From assembly GCA_002428605.1 (NCBI GenBank), contig DIXH01000047.1:6724-15504 (forward strand): a DNA stretch of 8,781 nt, read 5' to 3'. The stretch is from Clostridiaceae bacterium UBA6085. GTDB taxonomy: Bacteria; Bacillota; Clostridia; Clostridiales; Clostridiaceae. Positions 6,793-8,781 of the stretch are shown here, piece after piece. The notes under the pieces were generated by a model. That model was given only the letters and a program-made list of their open reading frames with translations. It was not told the DNA's origin and searched no databases. The position numbers were made by a program, and so were the translations under genes. The stretch's first letter is position 1. Each line of letters starts with the position of its first letter.

Positions 6793-8169
6793 TTACTGGT
6801 TGATCTCTGAAGCTATCTTCCTGGACTGGATCTTCACAAGCGTGAATCCGGTGACAAACGCCACAGCTATTACAATGACATACTGTATAAGGCTTGACGA
6901 GCTTCCGGTGTACAAAAGGAGTCCCGGTATGAAGGTTATACCCATTCCAGTCGCCTTGAGCCCGAGTATGTAGGTTACGAATCCGCCGAGTGCTCCGCCA
7001 GCCATTCCTGATATGAATATCCTGGTGCTCCTTAAGTTAACGCCAAACAGCAGAGGCTCTGTGATTCCGAACAGTGTCGAAGTAGTTGATGAAAGGGCAT
7101 TGCTCTTCTTTAGTTTGTTTGTCATGAGCATTGCAGCGGAAATCGCTGCTCCGAACTGACCTGCCATACTTGCAGTTCCAAGAGGATTGAGCACGTTAGT
7201 GCCGGTATCAGCCAGAAGCTGAAGCTCGATGATGCTTAGCGAGTGGTGCAGGCCTGTAATTACAACCAGCTGCTGCAGCGCACCGTATACTATGTAGCCT
7301 ATTCCCAGTGGTGCTTCAATCAGTACTATTATGAAGTCTGTGACTGCCACTTCAAGCTGATGTGTCACAGGTCCGAGTATGAACAGCATAAGGAATATTG
7401 TGATAGTAAGCGTGAAGAATGGAGTCACCACAAGGTCTATCATCTGAGGTACGAAGCTCCTGAGCCATTTCTCCAGCTTCGATACCAGAAGTCCGGCAAG
7501 TATTGCTGGTATTATCGATCCCTGATAGCCAACAAGAGGTATGCTGAGTCCAAGCAGGCTCACATAAAGCGGCTCTGCCCCTCCGCCAGCAACAACCCAT
7601 GCATTTGGCAGCTGTGGCGCAACCATCATAAGTCCTACTACGATACCAATTATAGGATTGCCACCGAATTTCTTAGTCGCACTATAGGTTATGAGTACAG
7701 GTAGGAATGCGAAAGCAGTATCTGTAAGCATCTGGAATATGCTGAGGCCTGTGGACCCGAACTCAACTCCGAGCTCAAGCAGAAGTCCCCTGACTCCCAT
7801 CAGGAGTCCTGTTGTTACTAATGCAGGTATGAGCGGTATCAGTATGTCAGCGAGCGTTCTTACTATTTTCTGTCCAAGGTTCATGTTTGCATATACATCA
7901 CCCTTGAAATCAGAAGAGTCGATGCTCGTATATTCCTTGAAATCCTGGAACACCTCATTGACCTTTCCTGTACCAAATATGAACTGGTGCTGTCCTGTAT
8001 TAAAGAAGTATCCCTTGCTTCCCGGTACGTTCTCCGCCTTCTCCTTATCGACCAAAGTATTATCCTTAAGTATGATCCTCAGACGTGTGGCACAGTTTTC
8101 AAAATTCTTTACGTTGTCGATTCCTCCGATTGCTTCCAGCAGGCTCTTGATGGTCTTTTCATTCTTCAT
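6793..8169 (-). CDS. sacP: PTS sucrose-specific EIIBC permease
   Basis: This membrane permease takes up sucrose and delivers it to the cytoplasm as sucrose-6-phosphate. It has 458 residues, close to IIBC-only sucrose permeases such as B. subtilis SacP. The IIB domain occupies residues 1 to about 85 with the phosphorylated cysteine at Cys26 in NCATRLR. The IIC domain follows from about residue 105, with many hydrophobic segments, the TGLHHS motif, and the sugar-site motif GITEP at 368-372 followed by LLFGVNLR. There is no C-terminal IIA domain, so a IIA-Glc type protein encoded elsewhere must supply phosphate. ATG 8169 is chosen because GAGGAGG sits 7 nt upstream; an in-frame ATG at 8211 would add 14 residues rich in proline and would place the start upstream of that site. 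It is the first gene of the sucrose operon. Trehalose EIIBC is the nearest alternative, but the adjacent GH32 hydrolase favours sucrose. Confidence 0.93.
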   Translation of the reverse strand: MKNEKTIKSLLEAIGGIDNVKNFENCATRLRIILKDNTLVDKEKAENVPGSKGYFFNTGQHQFIFGTGKVNEVFQDFKEYTSIDSSDFKGDVYANMNLGQKIVRTLADILIPLIPALVTTGLLMGVRGLLLELGVEFGSTGLSIFQMLTDTAFAFLPVLITYSATKKFGGNPIIGIVVGLMMVAPQLPNAWVVAGGGAEPLYVSLLGLSIPLVGYQGSIIPAILAGLLVSKLEKWLRSFVPQMIDLVVTPFFTLTITIFLMLFILGPVTHQLEVAVTDFIIVLIEAPLGIGYIVYGALQQLVVITGLHHSLSIIELQLLADTGTNVLNPLGTASMAGQFGAAISAAMLMTNKLKKSNALSSTTSTLFGITEPLLFGVNLRSTRIFISGMAGGALGGFVTYILGLKATGMGITFIPGLLLYTGSSSSLIQYVIVIAVAFVTGFTLVKIQSRKIASEINQ

Positions 8170-8176
8170 TACTTTT

Positions 8177-8183
8177 CCTCCTC
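8177..8183 (-). promoter_or_regulatory. Ribosome binding site deciding the EIIBC start
   Basis: The minus strand reads GAGGAGG here, 7 nt before ATG 8169. The optimal spacing selects this ATG over the in-frame alternatives upstream. Confidence 0.8.
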
Positions 8184-8216
8184 GTGGATCAGGGTAAAAC
8201 TCAGGCATCATTCACA

Positions 8217-8228
8217 GGTACCGGTTCC
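8217..8228. promoter_or_regulatory. LacI-family operator O1 (gene-proximal)
   Basis: GGTACCGGTTCC is a near-perfect palindrome (one mismatched pair) sharing the ACCGGTTC core with two further sites upstream. It lies about 50 bp before the EIIBC start codon. A CG-centred palindrome with an AACCGGTT core is the type recognised by ScrR/SacR-like LacI-family sucrose repressors, as I recall. Placed inside the presumed leader it could act as a roadblock or overlap a second promoter. Confidence 0.6.
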
Positions 8229-8239
8229 GCAATATGCTG

Positions 8240-8269
8240 TATTTACGCAGTTCATTTCGCACGTCTCAA
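8240..8269 (-). promoter_or_regulatory. Weak candidate gene-proximal promoter
   Basis: On the minus strand TTGAGA (8269-8264) is followed after 18 nt by TAAATA (8245-8240), only 3 of 6 matches to the -10 consensus. It is listed because operator O1 would then lie at about +5 to +16, the same arrangement as O2 with the better promoter upstream. On sequence quality alone it is doubtful. Confidence 0.25.
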
Positions 8270-8375
8270 GTAGCTAAAATAATTGCTTAATCATTAACGC
8301 ATCAATATTCATTCCATACCACAGTTTTAAGCATTCTAGATTTCGGTAAATCTTACGTTATTTTGTTTGTAATTT

Positions 8376-8387
8376 GGAACCGGTTCT
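8376..8387. promoter_or_regulatory. LacI-family operator O2 at the main promoter
   Basis: The 10-bp core GAACCGGTTC at 8377-8386 is a perfect palindrome. It starts about 5 bp downstream of the predicted transcription start of the best candidate promoter, a classical position for repression by a LacI-family protein bound in the absence of inducer. It is identical in core to O3 and shares the ACCGGTTC half with O1. Confidence 0.7.
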
Positions 8388-8397
8388 ACTTAATGTC

Positions 8398-8426
8398 ATT
8401 GTAAACGTATATTCTCGGAAAGTAAA
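8398..8426 (-). promoter_or_regulatory. Candidate sigma-A promoter of the sucrose operon
   Basis: On the minus strand TTTACT (8426-8421, 4 of 6 matches to TTGACA) is separated by exactly 17 nt from TACAAT (8403-8398, 5 of 6 matches to TATAAT). The predicted start is near 8391, giving a leader of about 220 nt before the EIIBC start codon. The surrounding DNA is AT-rich, and the operator O2 and a near-cre site lie immediately over or beside it, which strengthens the call. Confidence 0.55.
8399..8413. promoter_or_regulatory. Near-consensus cre site (CcpA) over the promoter
   Basis: TTGTAAACGTATATT matches the catabolite-responsive element consensus WTGNAANCGNWNNCW at all informative positions except one (T in place of the last C). 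It overlaps the -10 hexamer and spacer of the candidate promoter, where CcpA binding would repress. Carbon catabolite repression of a sucrose operon is expected in Bacillota; the assignment rests on the motif match only. Confidence 0.45.
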
Positions 8427-8492
8427 GCATTACTTTTAGAATTAGCATTTTCATCAAAATATCTCGTATGATTGTTAAAGTATTAATTTGTT

Positions 8493-8502
8493 TTCAATTG
8501 AA
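8493..8502. repeat. CAATTG-centred palindrome
   Basis: TTCAATTGAA is a perfect 10-bp palindrome in the AT-rich region upstream of the main promoter. It shares its CAATTG centre with a second palindrome 44 bp away. It could be a binding site for another dimeric regulator, but short AT-rich palindromes arise by chance. Confidence 0.3.
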
Positions 8503-8536
8503 CCTTGAGCGAATAGCGATTTGTAAACCAAAAAGA

Positions 8537-8546
8537 GACAATTGTC
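8537..8546. repeat. Second CAATTG-centred palindrome next to O3
   Basis: GACAATTGTC is a perfect 10-bp palindrome whose centre lies 22 bp (about two helical turns) from the centre of operator O3 and 44 bp from the other CAATTG palindrome. The helical phasing is suggestive of bound proteins on one face, but no regulator can be named. Confidence 0.3.
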
Positions 8547-8557
8547 GGTTCGCTTTC

Positions 8558-8569
8558 GGAACCGGTTCA
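8558..8569. promoter_or_regulatory. LacI-family operator O3 (distal)
   Basis: GGAACCGGTTCA contains the same perfect palindrome GAACCGGTTC (8559-8568) as O2, 182 bp upstream of it measured centre to centre. It may be an auxiliary operator for DNA looping, or the operator of a divergent gene, such as the repressor gene, that lay to the right before the structured element at the window edge. Confidence 0.6.
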
Positions 8570-8608
8570 ATAGTTTAACAAATAAAACATTATTTTTTTT
8601 GCTCCTCC

Positions 8609-8627
8609 AGTCAGCGTTCATCTGACT
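8609..8627. repeat. Small inverted repeat beside the structured right end
   Basis: AGTCAG and CTGACT (8609-8614, 8622-8627) form a 6-bp stem with a 7-nt loop. It lies between the regulatory region and the larger hairpin at 8641. It could be the outer border of a mobile element or flanking DNA; its role is not resolved. Confidence 0.3.
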
Positions 8628-8635
8628 ATTTAAAT

Positions 8636-8781
8636 CACCACCACCGGTAGAACCGGTGGGTTGCTCAGCCCTAGAAGGGCATGGTACTAGTTGTGTCTTA
8701 AGACACATTGAATAGTTCGCCAACCGCATTGTTACTACGGGCAGCCCCTAAAAGGGCAATGGCATTAAGTTAATCTCTCTC
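8636..8781. mobile_element. Structured non-coding end, possible IS200/IS605-type terminus or omega RNA (partial)
   Basis: No credible coding frame is seen, but there is dense secondary structure: hairpin A with arms 8641-8648 and 8652-8659 (CCACCGGT/ACCGGTGG, 3-nt loop), hairpin B with arms 8668-8672 and 8676-8680 (GCCCT/AGGGC), a perfect 16-bp palindrome at 8692-8707 (TGTGTCTT/AAGACACA), and hairpin D with arms 8744-8747 and 8754-8757 (GCCC/GGGC). Blocks around B and D repeat each other imperfectly (CAGCCC, AGGGC, ATGG, TA). Such compact hairpin arrays resemble ends of IS200/IS605-type elements. Read on the minus strand, the last element is a CCACCGGT hairpin near a TTTAAAT, similar to the 3' end of a TnpB omega RNA scaffold; that would put tnpB to the right, outside the window. 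No transposase is visible, so this remains a structural inference. Confidence 0.4.

Noticed and set aside
7243..7704. 153-residue open frame on the plus strand inside the sucrose permease gene
   Set aside because: It is antisense to a well-supported IIC domain, is rich in Cys, His, Tyr and Gln as expected from reading hydrophobic codons on the wrong strand, and has no ribosome binding site.
8167..8211. Longer N terminus for the EIIBC permease starting at 8211 or 8208
   Set aside because: The GAGGAGG site at 8177-8183 lies inside that extension and points to ATG 8169, which also gives the usual IIB N terminus.
8170..8400. SacT/SacY-type antiterminator (RAT) and terminator in the permease leader
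   Set aside because: I could not find a GC-rich stem followed by a U-run in the leader on the minus strand. The ACCGGTT palindromes fit a DNA-binding repressor instead.
8643..8657. ACCGGT cores in the right-edge hairpin as further repressor operators
   Set aside because: Both copies are the two arms of the CCACCGGT hairpin. They lack the GAACCGGTTC symmetry of O1-O3, so the hairpin explains them better.
8475..8729. 84-residue open frame on the minus strand across the regulatory and hairpin region
   Set aside because: It runs through the hairpin array and operator O3, has no ribosome binding site at its start, and its composition resembles no protein family. It is treated as non-coding.
8640..8781. 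CRISPR array
   Set aside because: The repeated blocks are only two, imperfect, of different length and internally structured, without regular spacers.

Overview
The window looks like a chromosomal segment from a member of the Bacillota, probably Clostridia. The grounds are strong GGAGG ribosome binding sites, heavy use of AGG (Arg) and ATA (Ile) codons, a lipoprotein-type solute-binding protein, and a Gram-positive style sucrose PTS with LacI-type and CcpA-type control sites. A species cannot be named from the sequence alone.

Positions 1-5319 (+ strand) hold the downstream part of one tightly packed operon. It encodes a PotB-type permease (cut by the left edge), a PotC-type permease, a PotA-type ATPase, a PotD-type solute-binding lipoprotein, and adenine deaminase. 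Gaps between genes are 0, 11, 20 and 8 nt, so one transcript is expected. The transporter resembles polyamine importers in fold. The genetic link to adenine deaminase, and changes at two positions that bind polyamine in PotD, make a purine or purine-related substrate a reasonable alternative. A 16-bp hairpin at 5322-5358 fills almost the whole 41-nt gap to the converging sucrose operon and probably terminates both transcripts.

Positions 5361-8169 (- strand) hold a sucrose uptake and cleavage operon: a PTS EIIBC sucrose permease (first gene) and a GH32 sucrose-6-phosphate hydrolase (second gene), separated by 58 nt that contain a small hairpin. EIIBC would import and phosphorylate sucrose, and the hydrolase would split sucrose-6-phosphate into glucose-6-phosphate and fructose. 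The permease has no IIA domain. No regulator or fructokinase is in view.

Positions 8170-8781 contain no convincing gene. The part next to the permease is a dense regulatory region: three copies of a GAACCGGTTC-type LacI-family operator, a good candidate sigma-A promoter (TTTACT-17-TACAAT) with an operator just downstream, a near-consensus cre site over the same promoter, and two CAATTG-centred palindromes. From about 8636 to the right edge is a compact run of four hairpins or palindromes with an internal imperfect repeat. This looks like the structured end of an IS200/IS605-type element (possibly an omega RNA) whose protein genes, if any, lie beyond the window.
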